DNA of 64,000 bases, taken from assembly GCF_000243415.2 (NCBI RefSeq), contig NZ_KI912270.1, forward strand, positions 5,785,837 through 5,849,836. Direction: 5' to 3'. The notes beneath the pieces are model-generated. The model ran no database searches. It was given only the letters and a program-made list of their open reading frames with translations, and had not been told where the DNA came from. The translations under genes and the position numbers were made by a program. The stretch is from Mycolicibacterium tusciae JS617 (lineage in GTDB: Bacteria > Actinomycetota > Actinomycetes > Mycobacteriales > Mycobacteriaceae). How positions within the stretch are numbered: the stretch's first letter is position 1; every line of letters starts with the position of its first letter. Below, in pieces: positions 7,198 through 17,421 of this stretch.

Positions 7198-8679
7198 TCA
7201 TAGGTCGTTGCCTGCGTAGGACTGGTTGAAGCTCTTATTGACCAGGGGGAAGTCAGGGACGATGGTGTCAGCCATCGCCACCGGCAGTGCCGGCCAGTTG
7301 AACCAGGATGGATCGACGATCTTGGCGCGGGTGAGGTGGTGGTCGGGGGTGGTTTCGACACGGTGCACGATGGTGCCCCGCCATCCTTCGACGATGCCGA
7401 CGCCGGAGGTGGCACCGGTTCGGCCCGACGCGGGGGCGCTGGCATCGCTGAGGGGGCCTGAGTGGGCGTCGACGAGATAGCAGGCTAGGGCGGTGGAGGC
7501 GGCGTACTCGTCGCGGCGCAGTGCGTAGCGCGCGGCAACGTCCCCGCTGCTGGCGGTGATTTCGGTGATAGGCAGCTCGGTGGTGGGATGTTCGAGGCGG
7601 GCGTCGGTCCGTAGGCCGCTGGCGCGCGCGACATAACCCAGGGTGCCGAGCGACTGGGCGTCGTCGTGGTGCAGGACGGCAGTGCCGTCGAAGCGGTCAG
7701 CCACGAGAGTGTTGCGCAAGGTCAGGTCGGCCACCTCGGCGAGGTCGACGGCCAGGGCCTGTAGGTGCGCTGGGTCGGGCAACCCGCGTAGGGCCACCCC
7801 GCCGGGCACGATCGCCCCGCGCAACAGCCGATGTCCGGTGACAGTGGCGTTGACGCGCAGGAGTTGTTCCCTTATGCGCTGGGCGTGGGTGTTGGCGATA
7901 CCGAATCCGACATCATTGGCCAGCGCCCCCAGATCGGTGGCATGGTTGTAGAGCCGCTCGAGTTCGACAAGCAGCGCCCGCAATCGGTGGACGTGTGGGG
8001 GCAGGTCGATATCGAGGGCGTCTTCGACCGCCAGGCTGTAGGCCAGCGCGTGCGCGGCCGAGGTGTCCCCGCTGATTCTCTCGGCGAGGTTGACCGCCTG
8101 GTCAACGGGGCGGCCTTCGAACAGTTTCTCCACGCCGCGGTGTACGAACCACAACCGTGCCTTCAGGCGAAGGATGGTTTCCCCGACGACGGAGAACCGA
8201 AAGTGGCCGGGTTCGATCAGCCCGGCGTGCACTGGGCCGACAGGGATTTCGTAGACGCCGGTGCCGTCAACGGTGACGAACGGGAAGCCGCCCGTAGCTG
8301 TGAATGCCGGAGGCGTCGGGGCGTCGCGGCGCATCGGATACCACTCTTGCGGCCAATGGGCGTGCCGCACCAGAGGCCGTGGGCGGGGATGGCTCTGCAG
8401 CCGAACCCCGTACAGGTCGGCCATCTCGCGTTCGAAGCGGCTGGCCGGAAACGACAGCGACGCCAGCGACGGAACCACCGGATCATCCTGGGGTACAACG
8501 TATTCAAGTTCGATGCGACGGTCGGGCCACCCGGCGAGGAACAGATACACCACCCGTAGGGCGTCGCCGTCGTCGTGCGCGGCCACCAACGCGAGCCGGA
8601 ATCCGGCGCTCAACAAGTGCTCGGCCCGTTCCTCGAGTTGCGCCGCAGTGACCCGCTGCCGCAGGGCAGTCGGGGTCAT
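7198..8679 (-). CDS. hycE: Hyc/Hyf-type large subunit (Rv0087-like) lacking nickel ligands
   Basis: This 493-residue fusion has a NuoC-like N-terminal part (FPASRFEREMADLYG, about residues 95-110) and a NuoD/hydrogenase large-subunit part, as in HycE and HyfG. In a [NiFe]-hydrogenase the first metal motif reads R-x-C-G-x-C; here it is ERISGDTSAAHALAY. The C-terminal D-P-C-x-x-C is DPSWFNW. All four nickel-binding cysteines are therefore missing, so this subunit should not form a NiFe centre and is closer in function to complex I NuoCD. The start ATG 8679 overlaps the hycQ stop. It is the last gene of the six-gene hyc operon. Confidence 0.88.
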   Translation of the reverse strand: MTPTALRQRVTAAQLEERAEHLLSAGFRLALVAAHDDGDALRVVYLFLAGWPDRRIELEYVVPQDDPVVPSLASLSFPASRFEREMADLYGVRLQSHPRPRPLVRHAHWPQEWYPMRRDAPTPPAFTATGGFPFVTVDGTGVYEIPVGPVHAGLIEPGHFRFSVVGETILRLKARLWFVHRGVEKLFEGRPVDQAVNLAERISGDTSAAHALAYSLAVEDALDIDLPPHVHRLRALLVELERLYNHATDLGALANDVGFGIANTHAQRIREQLLRVNATVTGHRLLRGAIVPGGVALRGLPDPAHLQALAVDLAEVADLTLRNTLVADRFDGTAVLHHDDAQSLGTLGYVARASGLRTDARLEHPTTELPITEITASSGDVAARYALRRDEYAASTALACYLVDAHSGPLSDASAPASGRTGATSGVGIVEGWRGTIVHRVETTPDHHLTRAKIVDPSWFNWPALPVAMADTIVPDFPLVNKSFNQSYAGNDL

Positions 8680-10145
8680 CGTGGACCCTCCAATTGCTGC
8701 GCGGCGGCCACCATCAGGTCGGTCAGCGGGCCGGCGGTCACCCCCAGGGCCAGTGAGGCGGCCAACCCCGCGATGAGTGCGAACCCCAATGAACGCGGAG
8801 GATGGATGACGGGCGCGTCGGCCGGGGCGGCGCCCAGCAGGAGCCGGGATGTGTTGCGGGCCAGGGCGACGAAACCGATGGTGATCAGCGTCATGACTGC
8901 AGCGAGGACCCACCCGAGGTTCGCCTCGGCGAGGGCGCGGGCGATGGCGAGTTCACTGGCGAACATCGCAAACGGCGGCAGGCCGAGCAGGATGATCACC
9001 CCGACCGCGAACGACGCACCGATCAGCCGTGAACGCCGTAGGACGCCGGTGATGTCGGCGATTGCGGTGCTCTGATGTGTTGCTTGAAGTTGTCCTCCCG
9101 CGATGAACAGCACGGTTTTGCCCAGGCCATGGGCCACGACGTGCAGCAACAGCGCCGCGATGGCCAACGTGGTGCCCGCAGCTGCAGCCACGGCGATGAG
9201 CCCCATGTTCTCCATGGAGGAGTAGGCGAGCATTCTCTTGAGGTCACCGGTGACGGTGAGCAGTAACGCCGCGATGGCGACAGTCGCCAGTCCGGTTAGG
9301 AGCAGACCATTGCGCATGAAATGAGTTCCCGTTCCGGCGTCGATGACGGGTTTGAGGCGGATCAGCACCGACATCGCTACCGACAACAGCACGCCGCTCA
9401 TCAACGCGCTGACCGGAGCCGGAGCCTGACTGTGGGCGTCGGCCAACCAGGTGTGGAACGGGAACAGGCCGGCCTTGGTGCCGTACCCGATCAGCAGCAG
9501 TCCTCCGGCCAGCCGTGTCACCGCCGGATCCAGTCCGCTGGCGTGAGACATCAACACGTCGAGATTCAACGCGTCAGTGGCGGCCGCGCCGTTGTGTCGG
9601 GCCGCGAAGTAGAGCAGCACGGTACCCAGGAATGCCATGGCGATGCCCACCGAGCAGACGATGACGTATTTCCAGGTTGCTTCCAGCGCGTTGCGGGTGC
9701 GGTGGTGCCCGACCAGAAACGCGGTGATGACGGTGGTGGCCTCGATGGCGACCCAGATGAGCCCGATGTTGTTGGCGCACACTGCCAACTCCATCGCGGC
9801 CACGAACGCCGGAGTCAGTGTGCCGTAGAGCCGGGCTCCGGCAGCATCGGTGTGGCCCTCTGCCAGTTCGGTGTGCAGGTAGCCGATGCTGGCCACCGTC
9901 GCTAGCAGGGCGACCACGGCTATGACGATGAGCATGAAGGCGGTCAGCGCGTCGATGCGCAACATCCCACCTGCAGCAAAATGCACGTTGTGTCCGACAC
10001 GGGTGGCTAAGGCAATGCCGCAGACCAGGATCACCGCTGCGGAAACCGCGGTGACCATTCCGCTGAACCGGCTCCACCCCAGGACGGCGGTGAACCCGGC
10101 CGCAGCTATGGGGGCCAGCAGCGAGATCGTCATCAATTCGGTCAT
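8676..10145 (-). CDS. hycQ: HyfF/NuoN-like antiporter-type membrane subunit (Rv0086-like)
   Basis: This 489-residue polytopic membrane protein has about 14 predicted hydrophobic segments and belongs to the proton-translocating antiporter family (Mrp/NuoL-M-N, HyfF). Conserved features are the broken-helix region KAGLFPFHTWLADAHSQAPAPVSALMSG (only its core quoted elsewhere) around residue 225, with the lysine and histidines used in ion translocation, and KRMLAYSSMENMG around residue 300. It should form part of the ion-pumping arm of the complex. It overlaps hycP by one base (TGATG) and hycE by four (ATGA), so the whole operon is translationally coupled. Confidence 0.88.
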   Translation of the reverse strand: MTELMTISLLAPIAAAGFTAVLGWSRFSGMVTAVSAAVILVCGIALATRVGHNVHFAAGGMLRIDALTAFMLIVIAVVALLATVASIGYLHTELAEGHTDAAGARLYGTLTPAFVAAMELAVCANNIGLIWVAIEATTVITAFLVGHHRTRNALEATWKYVIVCSVGIAMAFLGTVLLYFAARHNGAAATDALNLDVLMSHASGLDPAVTRLAGGLLLIGYGTKAGLFPFHTWLADAHSQAPAPVSALMSGVLLSVAMSVLIRLKPVIDAGTGTHFMRNGLLLTGLATVAIAALLLTVTGDLKRMLAYSSMENMGLIAVAAAAGTTLAIAALLLHVVAHGLGKTVLFIAGGQLQATHQSTAIADITGVLRRSRLIGASFAVGVIILLGLPPFAMFASELAIARALAEANLGWVLAAVMTLITIGFVALARNTSRLLLGAAPADAPVIHPPRSLGFALIAGLAASLALGVTAGPLTDLMVAAAQQLEGPR

Positions 10146-10807
10146 CAGTCGCGTAGCTCCTGCAACTCATCGAGTTCTGCGGCGCCGAACAGGCGACGCA
10201 GTCGACCGGTGAGGATGCCGATGACGATGACCGCGAACAGCACGTCCAGGGACACTCCGAGTTCGACGATCATCGGGACGCCTTCGGTGAGCAGAAACGC
10301 CGTCGCCGCGATCCCGTTGTCCAGCAACAGGAATCCAGCAGCCTGTGACACGGCGTGGCGGCGGGTCACCATCACGAACAACCCAATGAGAATCACCGCG
10401 AACGCGGTGGGAACCGCGTCGGTCAGCGTGGTGGACTGCAGGTCGGTCAACGGGCGGGTGACGGCGAACGCGACGAGGATCAACATCGCCACCATCAGCA
10501 ACGAACTGGCGGTGTTCAGCAGCGGTGCAGCGTCGCGCTTGCCGGGCGGTTCGGCAGCCAGCGCGCGCCGCAGAAGCCAGGGCAGCATCACCGCCCGCAA
10601 CGCCAGTACCGCCACCCCGACGAGGATCAGCGCAGTGTCGCCGAGGTAGGCGCCCGCAGCGATGGGAATGGTTGCCAGCGCAAGGCCTTGCCACGCCAAC
10701 AGCGCCACGATCGGCCGCAGTGCCCGGCGCCAAACGACCATTACTGCCGCGAGCAGCATTGCGCCGGAGGCGAAATCGATGATCAGCGAGAAGGTGGAAG
10801 GGGTCAT
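10145..10807 (-). CDS. hycP: HyfE/NuoK-like membrane subunit (Rv0085-like)
   Basis: This 220-residue integral membrane protein has about seven hydrophobic segments. The second half ([29 protein letters not shown]) has the acidic residues in the membrane that characterise NuoK/MrpC-like subunits of HyfE type. It is expected to connect the antiporter-like subunits to the HycD core within the membrane arm. The start ATG 10807 lies 10 bases after the hycD stop, with GAGG just upstream. Confidence 0.85.
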   Translation of the reverse strand: MTPSTFSLIIDFASGAMLLAAVMVVWRRALRPIVALLAWQGLALATIPIAAGAYLGDTALILVGVAVLALRAVMLPWLLRRALAAEPPGKRDAAPLLNTASSLLMVAMLILVAFAVTRPLTDLQSTTLTDAVPTAFAVILIGLFVMVTRRHAVSQAAGFLLLDNGIAATAFLLTEGVPMIVELGVSLDVLFAVIVIGILTGRLRRLFGAAELDELQELRD

Positions 10808-10817
10808 CGAGGCAGCC

Positions 10818-11771
10818 TCATCGGGCGAAGAAGTTGGCGGAGGTGACGGCGAGCAACCCCAGCAGGAACGATCCGGCCAGCAGTTCGGGCACGCGGAACA
10901 AGCGCAGTTTGGCCAGGAAGACTTCCATCGTGGCCAGCGCTACGGCCAGCACGGAAACTTTGACCGCGATAGCCCCCACGCCGGCCAGGACCTGCACAAG
11001 GGTGGGTGTGTCGGCGGCGATTCCCCAGGGCAGGAACAGGTTTGCCAGCAGCGCCAGCAACACGGTCAGCCGCATCGCTGATGCCCACTCGATGAGTGCG
11101 AGACGGGGTCCGGCGTATTCGAACACCATGGCTTCGTGGACCATGGTCAGCTCCAGATGCGTGGAAGGGTTGTCGACGGGCAGCCGACCCGCCTCGGCGA
11201 TGATCACCAGCACCAGCGCGACGAATGCGAGCACCCCGGTCAGGGAGGCCACCGAAGCGGGATCAGCCAGTGTCGTTGCCATCAACGCCCCGAGGTTGGC
11301 CGAACCGGTCGGGATCGACAGCGCGAACACCGCGAGCAGAATCGTCGGCTCCACGAGCGCGGCGATCGTGATCTCCCGGCTCGCGCCCATGCCGCCGAAC
11401 GCGGTTCCGGTGTCGATGCCCGCGAGTGTCAAGGCGAAGGTTCCCAGAAATAGGACACCGACCACCGCGAACAGATCAGCAACTGGATCCAGCGGGCTGC
11501 CCGTCGCCACGATCGGCACGATCGCGGCGAGCAGGATCGAGGTGCCGGTCACGATCAGGGGGGCGGCCGTGAAGACCACGGTGGTTCCGCGCGGAGTGAT
11601 CTGCTGCTTGCCCAGCTGTTTGCGAAGGTCGCGCCAGGGCTGCAGGATGCCGCCGCCGCCGCGCCCCTCCCATAGCGCACGTACCTGGCGCATCAGTCCG
11701 ATCAGGAGCGGCGCGCCGACCGCCACGGTGAGTAGCTGGGCCCCACCGGCGACCACTGACATCACGGTCAT
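10818..11771 (-). CDS. hycD: HycD/HyfC/NuoH-like membrane anchor subunit (Rv0084-like)
   Basis: This 317-residue polytopic protein is of the NuoH/HyfC family. [17 protein letters not shown] segment (about residues 37-52) and the loop [17 protein letters not shown] (about 130-146) are the conserved cytoplasmic loops that contact the hydrogenase/NuoBCD module near the quinone or ion entry site, and a later loop has [21 protein letters not shown] with membrane-edge acids. It is the core membrane subunit joining the soluble arm to the pump subunits. ATG 11771 overlaps the upstream stop by four bases. Confidence 0.9.
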   Translation of the reverse strand: MTVMSVVAGGAQLLTVAVGAPLLIGLMRQVRALWEGRGGGGILQPWRDLRKQLGKQQITPRGTTVVFTAAPLIVTGTSILLAAIVPIVATGSPLDPVADLFAVVGVLFLGTFALTLAGIDTGTAFGGMGASREITIAALVEPTILLAVFALSIPTGSANLGALMATTLADPASVASLTGVLAFVALVLVIIAEAGRLPVDNPSTHLELTMVHEAMVFEYAGPRLALIEWASAMRLTVLLALLANLFLPWGIAADTPTLVQVLAGVGAIAVKVSVLAVALATMEVFLAKLRLFRVPELLAGSFLLGLLAVTSANFFAR

Positions 11772-13747
11772 CGGGCGATCACCAGTACCACCAAGACCCC
11801 GAGCGCGCCGTAGGCGAGGTAGAGATGCACGCTGCCGTTGTGGGCGCGGCGCACCACCTCGGCGGCTCTGGTCACTGCCGTCACAATCGGGTGATAGAGG
11901 CGGATCTCCAGGGCGTCGGTGATCCGGTTGCGGTAGGTGATCGCTGACACCATGTAGCGCGATTCGCTGTGGTGGGTGACGTCGACGTCGGAGGCGGGCC
12001 GCAACACGTCGTTGAAGACCCGTTGTAGTGGTTCAGCGAAAGACGTTGCGGTGTACTGCATCCGGGGGGTGAGATCTTCTGCGCCGCACGCCCACAACGG
12101 CAACTCTGCGCTGGGCGGGCGCCGTCGCGCACGCCACCGCATCGCGACGGCAGCGGCCAGCAGCGCCGCTACGAACGCCGCGGCGAGCAGGCCGGGGGCA
12201 ATCGAGCTGCCGAGGCCGGGTAGCCGTATCACCGCGGCGAAGTCGACCGCGGGCGTAGCGGTGCGGCCGGTGGGAATGACAGCGACGACCCGCGTCACGA
12301 CAGCTGCTACCGCGGCGGGTGCCAAGGCAAGCACCACACAGATGACAGCTACGACGATCATGGCGGCCAGCATGCTGGGAGCGGATTCGCGGGCCTGCCG
12401 TGCTGCGGCTGATCGTGGGCGCGCCAGGAAGCCGATGCCGAACGCCTTGACCATCGTGGCCACCGACAACCCGGTGGTGAGCGCGACGGCGCCCACCGCC
12501 AGTGGCGCCGCCAACGCGACCACGACATCCCCGCCGGTCCCGGCGTGTACCAGCGCCTGCACGAGCAGCCACTCGCTGACGAATCCCGCTCCCAATGGCA
12601 GACCGCAAGCGCCCAGCGCGGCGACACCGAACAGCACCGTGGTGATGGGCATGGGACGTGCCAGCCCCCCCAAGCGGTCCAGGTCGCGCAGGCCGGTGGC
12701 GGACAGCACGGATCCTGCGGCCATGAATCCCAATGATTTGAATGCCGCGTGGGCGAGTAGGTGCAACAGCGCTGCGACGGCCGCGATGGCGGCGGCCTCG
12801 CCTGCCCCGGCGCTCGCCAGGAGCAAGGACGCTCCGAGCGCCATGGTGATCAATCCCATGTTGTCGGTGGTCGAGTAGGCCAGCAGCCGTTTCACATCGG
12901 TGGCCACACTGGCCTGCAACACCCCGTAGAGCGCCGATGCGGCACCGACCAGCAGCAGCAGCACCGCCCACCAGCGTGGCCCGGGCCCGATCAAGACCAG
13001 ATCGAATCGGATGATTCCGTAGACGCCCAACGTGACCATCGCCGCGCTCATCAGCGCCGACACCGGACTCGGTGCCTCCGGATGAGCCCGTGCCAGCCAC
13101 GCATGCAGGGGCACTAGACCTGCCTTGGAACCGAATCCGGCCACCGTCAACGCGAACACCACATCACGCAGGGGTTCAGGGACCACCGTCATCTCAGTGA
13201 AGCGATCCGCGCCTACCGAGGTCGCCATCACCATCAACCCCACGAGGATCGCCACGAACCCCAGCTGGGTCATGGCGGCATAGAACAGTGCGGCAGAACG
13301 CACGTCGGCACGGTCATGGTCGGTGAGCACCAACAGCACCGACGCCAGAGCCATCAGCTCCCACGCCAGCAGGAATGTCGTGATCGACCCGGCGGCGGGG
13401 ACCAACAACATGGCCGCCACGAACAGCGGCAACATTGTCAGCGGCAGCGCCGGCCATCGTTCATGGCGGGCGTAGCCGACGGTGTACACACCGACCGGGA
13501 CGGACACCGCTCCTATCAGCACGCTGAAGAACCCGCCCAGCGGATCAAGATGCAGGACCACTCCGCTCAGCGGCAACAACCAACCGAGGGTCACCTGGGG
13601 GGCGGAACCCAAGACCGCGACCAGTCCACACCACACGCCTGCCCCGCCGATCAGGGCGGTCGCGGAACCCGCTGCGGCACAACCGGCATGGTGTCCTCGG
13701 CGAACCGTCACCTCCACCGCGGGCGCGTCGACCGCGACGGTGCTCAT
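11768..13747 (-). CDS. HyfB/NuoL-like antiporter-type membrane subunit (Rv0083-like)
   Basis: This 659-residue polytopic protein has the NuoL/HyfB architecture: about 14 core membrane helices plus a C-terminal extension with a final hydrophobic segment ([18 protein letters not shown]). Conserved ion-path features include KAGLVPLHAWLARAHPEAPS around residue 225, KRLLAYSTTDNMG around 300, and a lysine-containing helix in LLAHAAFKSLGFM around 340. Together with hycQ it supplies two antiporter-type subunits, consistent with an ion-pumping complex. It overlaps its neighbours on both sides with ATGA junctions. Confidence 0.88.
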   Translation of the reverse strand: MSTVAVDAPAVEVTVRRGHHAGCAAAGSATALIGGAGVWCGLVAVLGSAPQVTLGWLLPLSGVVLHLDPLGGFFSVLIGAVSVPVGVYTVGYARHERWPALPLTMLPLFVAAMLLVPAAGSITTFLLAWELMALASVLLVLTDHDRADVRSAALFYAAMTQLGFVAILVGLMVMATSVGADRFTEMTVVPEPLRDVVFALTVAGFGSKAGLVPLHAWLARAHPEAPSPVSALMSAAMVTLGVYGIIRFDLVLIGPGPRWWAVLLLLVGAASALYGVLQASVATDVKRLLAYSTTDNMGLITMALGASLLLASAGAGEAAAIAAVAALLHLLAHAAFKSLGFMAAGSVLSATGLRDLDRLGGLARPMPITTVLFGVAALGACGLPLGAGFVSEWLLVQALVHAGTGGDVVVALAAPLAVGAVALTTGLSVATMVKAFGIGFLARPRSAAARQARESAPSMLAAMIVVAVICVVLALAPAAVAAVVTRVVAVIPTGRTATPAVDFAAVIRLPGLGSSIAPGLLAAAFVAALLAAAVAMRWRARRRPPSAELPLWACGAEDLTPRMQYTATSFAEPLQRVFNDVLRPASDVDVTHHSESRYMVSAITYRNRITDALEIRLYHPIVTAVTRAAEVVRRAHNGSVHLYLAYGALGVLVVLVIAR

Positions 13748-14229
13748 CGTCGGGTCACCGAGCGCAGCGCCGCAACGATCGCTTCCGGCGTCGGTGGGCA
13801 GCCCGGGATCTCGAGGTCGACACTGCCCAAGACCTCGGCCACCGAACCCACCACGCCGTAGGCGTCAGCGAATATGCCGCGGTTGAGCGCACAGTCACCG
13901 CAGGCGATCACCACCCGCGGCGCAGGTGTAGCTGACACCGTGTTGCGCAGCGGCTCCTCCATGTTGCGGGTCACCACGCCCGTCACCAACAGGGCGTCGG
14001 CATGTCGCGGGGAGGCCACCAGGCGGGCGCCGAACCGCTCGGCGTCATACACCGGGCCGAAAGCCCCGGAAATCTCGATCTCGCACCCGTTGCACGACCC
14101 GGCATCGACGTGACGGATCTGCACCGAACCCCGCAACGCATCGAGTGCTGCCGACGACGAGACCGGAGCCGGTGGAGCCGGCTCGACGATCCGTCCGACG
14201 CGCAGCGCCTTGCGTAGCCACCCGATCAC
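13744..14229 (-). CDS. NuoB/HycG-like [4Fe-4S] small subunit (Rv0082-like)
   Basis: This 161-residue soluble subunit of the complex retains the cluster ligands: SCNGCE (two adjacent-type cysteines near residue 46), the cysteine in ACGDCA (about 113) and GCPP (about 142). It should therefore bind the proximal/N2-type [4Fe-4S] cluster facing the large subunit. This contrasts with the large subunit, which has lost its metal ligands. It is the first gene of the operon, starting at GTG 14229 with AAGGCGG upstream. Operator B lies 97 bases upstream. No HycB/HycF-type ferredoxin subunit and no formate dehydrogenase gene is present nearby. Confidence 0.88.
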   Translation of the reverse strand: MIGWLRKALRVGRIVEPAPPAPVSSSAALDALRGSVQIRHVDAGSCNGCEIEISGAFGPVYDAERFGARLVASPRHADALLVTGVVTRNMEEPLRNTVSATPAPRVVIACGDCALNRGIFADAYGVVGSVAEVLGSVDLEIPGCPPTPEAIVAALRSVTRR

Positions 14230-14326
14230 GTCCCATCACCGCCTTCCGTCGTCTGCTGCGGTTTCGGGTTCATCGCCCGAGGGTGTCGCCGCTGCGGACC
14301 AGCCCGTTGTCTAAGCTCACACCTAG

Positions 14327-14342
14327 TTGCTAATATTCGCAA
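14327..14342. promoter_or_regulatory. candidate Rv0081-type operator B, divergent promoter
   Basis: TTGCTAATATTCGCAA lies between the divergent hyc operon (start 14229) and the thiolase fragment (start 14439), 97 and 96 bases from the two start codons. The core contains TAATAT, usable as a -10 element. The same block plus an 11-base spacer and TGTGAGATT recurs at operator C, so the two are likely duplicated regulatory regions. Confidence 0.75.
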
Positions 14343-14352
14343 GTTCCAACAA

Positions 14353-14957
<605 letters not shown>

Positions 14958-15037
14958 GACTTCTCCTTAAACCAATGAAGGGCGCTCGCGACAAGCCGCT
15001 CCGCGTGCAGCAGCTCGCTGTCAAACCTGGAATCTAC

Positions 15038-15053
15038 TTGCTAATATTAGCAA
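15038..15053. promoter_or_regulatory. candidate Rv0081-type operator C, perfect palindrome
   Basis: TTGCTAATATTAGCAA is a perfect palindrome, extending to 22 bases at 15035-15056. It lies between the minus-strand thiolase fragment (start 14957) and icd (start 15163). It is the most symmetrical of the five copies in the island and so best defines the motif. TAATAT in its centre could serve as a -10 hexamer. Confidence 0.8.
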
Positions 15054-15063
15054 GTATCGAATC

Positions 15064-15079
15064 TGTGAGATTCGTCAGG
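15064..15079 (+). promoter_or_regulatory. partial CRP-like box next to operator C
   Basis: TGTGAGATTCGTCAGG matches TGTGA-N6-TCACA at TGTGA and TCA, missing only the last two bases. It starts 11 bases after operator C, the same offset as the box beside operator B. If functional, it would link the island to the Crp regulator encoded at 29.5 kb. Confidence 0.4.
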
Positions 15080-15162
15080 GCATGCATGGCTAAGCGCGCG
15101 AGCCATGTGGCGTGCCACGGCAGGACCTCAAAATCGTGAACACCGTGCCGGGAGAACTACAC

Positions 15163-17400
15163 ATGAACGCCAAGCGGCCGTCCATCATCTACACGCTGAC
15201 CGATGAGGCGCCGTTGTTGGCGACCTACGCCTTTCTGCCCATCCTGCGGACCTTCGCCGCTGCGGCCGGCATCGACATCAAGGCAAGCGACATCTCGGTG
15301 GCGGCGCGGATTCTCACTGAGTTCGGTGATTTTCTGACCGAGGATCAGCGGGTGACCGACGGTGTTGCCGAGTTGGGTGAGCTGACGCAGCTGTCGGACA
15401 CCAACATCATCAAGCTGCCGAACGTGAGTGCCTCGGTGCCGCAGCTGCTGGCCGCCATCAAGGAGCTGAAGGCCAAGGGCTACGAACTGCCGGAGTATCC
15501 GGGAGACCCGCAAACCGACGAAGAGAAAGCGATCAAGGAGCGTTACGGCAAGTGCCTCGGCAGTGCGGTGAACCCGGTTCTGCGCGAGGGCAACTCGGAC
15601 CGCCGAGCGCCGAAAGCGGTCAAGGAGTACGCGCGAAAGCACCCACACAGCATGAGCAAGTGGTCCCAGGCGTCACGCACCCACGTCGCGACCATGAAGC
15701 ATGGCGACTTCTACCACGGCGAGAAGTCTTTGACGCTGGACAAGGCGCGCACGGTCAAGATGGTGCTGAAGACCAAGAGCGGCGAGACGCTCGTCCTGAA
15801 GCCTGAGGTGAAGCTCGACGAGGGCGACGTGATCGACAGCATGTTCATGAGCAAGAAGGCCCTGTGCGAGTTCTACGAAGAGCAGATGCAGGATGCGTAC
15901 GAGACCGGCGTGATGTTCTCGCTGCACGTCAAGGCGACGATGATGAAGGTGAGTCACCCGATCGTCTTCGGGCACGCGGTGAAGATCTTCTACAAGGATG
16001 CGTTCGCCAAGCACCAGGAGCTGTTCGACGAATTGGGCGTCAACGTCAACAACGGCCTGTCCGATCTCTACGCCAAGATCGAGTCGCTGCCCGCCTCGCA
16101 GCGGGAGGAGATCGTCCGCGACCTGCACGCCTGCCACGAGCACCGCCCAGAGCTGGCGATGGTCGACTCGGCCAAGGGCATCTCGAACTTCCACTCACCC
16201 AGCGACGTCATCGTCGACGCGTCGATGCCGGCGATGATCCGCCTCGGCGGCAAGATGTACGGCGCCGACGGCCGCACCAAGGACACCAAGGCCGTCAACC
16301 CCGAGTCCACGTTCTCCCGCATCTACCAGGAGATCATCAACTTCTGCAAGACCCACGGTCAGTTCGACCCAACCACCATGGGCACCGTTCCCAACGTCGG
16401 CCTGATGGCTCAGCAGGCCGAGGAGTACGGCAGCCACGACAAGACCTTTGAGATCCCCGAGGTCGGGGTCGCCGACATCGTCGACATCGACAGCGGCGAG
16501 GTGCTGTTGACGCAGAACGTGGAGACCGGCGACATCTGGCGGATGCCGGTCGTCAAGGACGCGCCGATCCGCGACTGGGTGAAGCTCGCGGTGACCCGCG
16601 CGCGCAACTCCGGGATGCCGGTGGTGTTCTGGCTCGATACCGAACGGCCACACGAGGCCGCGTTGCGCACAAAGGTCACCACCTACCTCAAGGACCACGA
16701 CACCGAGGGCCTCGATATCTCGATCATGAGCCAGGAACGCGCCATGCGGCACACCATCGAACGCGCAATGCGCGGACAGGACACGATAGCCGCGACCGGC
16801 AACATCCTTCGCGACTACCTGACCGACCTGTTCCCGATCTTGGAGCTGGGCACCAGCGCCAAAATGCTGTCCATCGTCCCGCTGATGGCCGGCGGCGGAC
16901 TCTACGAGACCGGCGCCGGCGGTTCGGCCCCCAAGCATGTGCACCAGCTTCAAGAGGAGAACCACCTGCGGTGGGACTCGCTCGGGGAGTACCTTGCCCT
17001 CGGCGCCAGCCTCGAAGATCTGGGTAACAAATTCGAGAACGAGCGCGCCACGCTAATGGCCCAGACGTTGGACGCTGCTACGGGAAAGTTGTTGGCTAAC
17101 AACAAGAATCCGTCGCGGAAGACCGGAGAGCTGGACAATCGGGGCAGCCAGTACTACCTCGCCATGTACTGGGCGCAGGAACTGGCCGCACAGACCATGG
17201 ACAAGGAACTCGCCGATCACTTCGCCCCGCTCGCCAAGGCGCTCTCGGACAACGAGGACACCATCGTCTCCGAACTCACCGGGGCCCAGGGCAAGCCCGC
17301 CGACATCGGCGGCTACTACTATCCCGACATCGAGAAGCTCACCTCGGTGATGCGCCCCAGCAGGACGCTCAACGAGGCACTTTCGAATTCGCAGGGTTGA
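15163..17400 (+). CDS. icd2: monomeric NADP-dependent isocitrate dehydrogenase
   Basis: This 745-residue cytosolic enzyme of the monomeric IDH family is the same length as M. tuberculosis Rv0066c. It oxidises isocitrate to 2-oxoglutarate and CO2 with NADP. Family-specific segments include the N-terminal [20 protein letters not shown], the substrate loop around [33 protein letters not shown], and a C-terminal block [19 protein letters not shown] 15163 is preceded by GGGAGA and gives the family's start; a longer upstream extension is not supported. Operator C lies 109 bases upstream. Placement next to pckA, a malic-enzyme-like gene and thiolases suggests a carbon-flux module. Confidence 0.93.
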   Translation: MNAKRPSIIYTLTDEAPLLATYAFLPILRTFAAAAGIDIKASDISVAARILTEFGDFLTEDQRVTDGVAELGELTQLSDTNIIKLPNVSASVPQLLAAIKELKAKGYELPEYPGDPQTDEEKAIKERYGKCLGSAVNPVLREGNSDRRAPKAVKEYARKHPHSMSKWSQASRTHVATMKHGDFYHGEKSLTLDKARTVKMVLKTKSGETLVLKPEVKLDEGDVIDSMFMSKKALCEFYEEQMQDAYETGVMFSLHVKATMMKVSHPIVFGHAVKIFYKDAFAKHQELFDELGVNVNNGLSDLYAKIESLPASQREEIVRDLHACHEHRPELAMVDSAKGISNFHSPSDVIVDASMPAMIRLGGKMYGADGRTKDTKAVNPESTFSRIYQEIINFCKTHGQFDPTTMGTVPNVGLMAQQAEEYGSHDKTFEIPEVGVADIVDIDSGEVLLTQNVETGDIWRMPVVKDAPIRDWVKLAVTRARNSGMPVVFWLDTERPHEAALRTKVTTYLKDHDTEGLDISIMSQERAMRHTIERAMRGQDTIAATGNILRDYLTDLFPILELGTSAKMLSIVPLMAGGGLYETGAGGSAPKHVHQLQEENHLRWDSLGEYLALGASLEDLGNKFENERATLMAQTLDAATGKLLANNKNPSRKTGELDNRGSQYYLAMYWAQELAAQTMDKELADHFAPLAKALSDNEDTIVSELTGAQGKPADIGGYYYPDIEKLTSVMRPSRTLNEALSNSQG

Positions 17401-17421
17401 GCCTCGCTACGTCCAAGCAAG

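Noticed and set aside
7198..14229. Active formate hydrogenlyase or [NiFe]-hydrogenase
   Set aside because: The nickel ligands in the large subunit are missing, and there are no formate dehydrogenase, ferredoxin subunit or maturation genes nearby.
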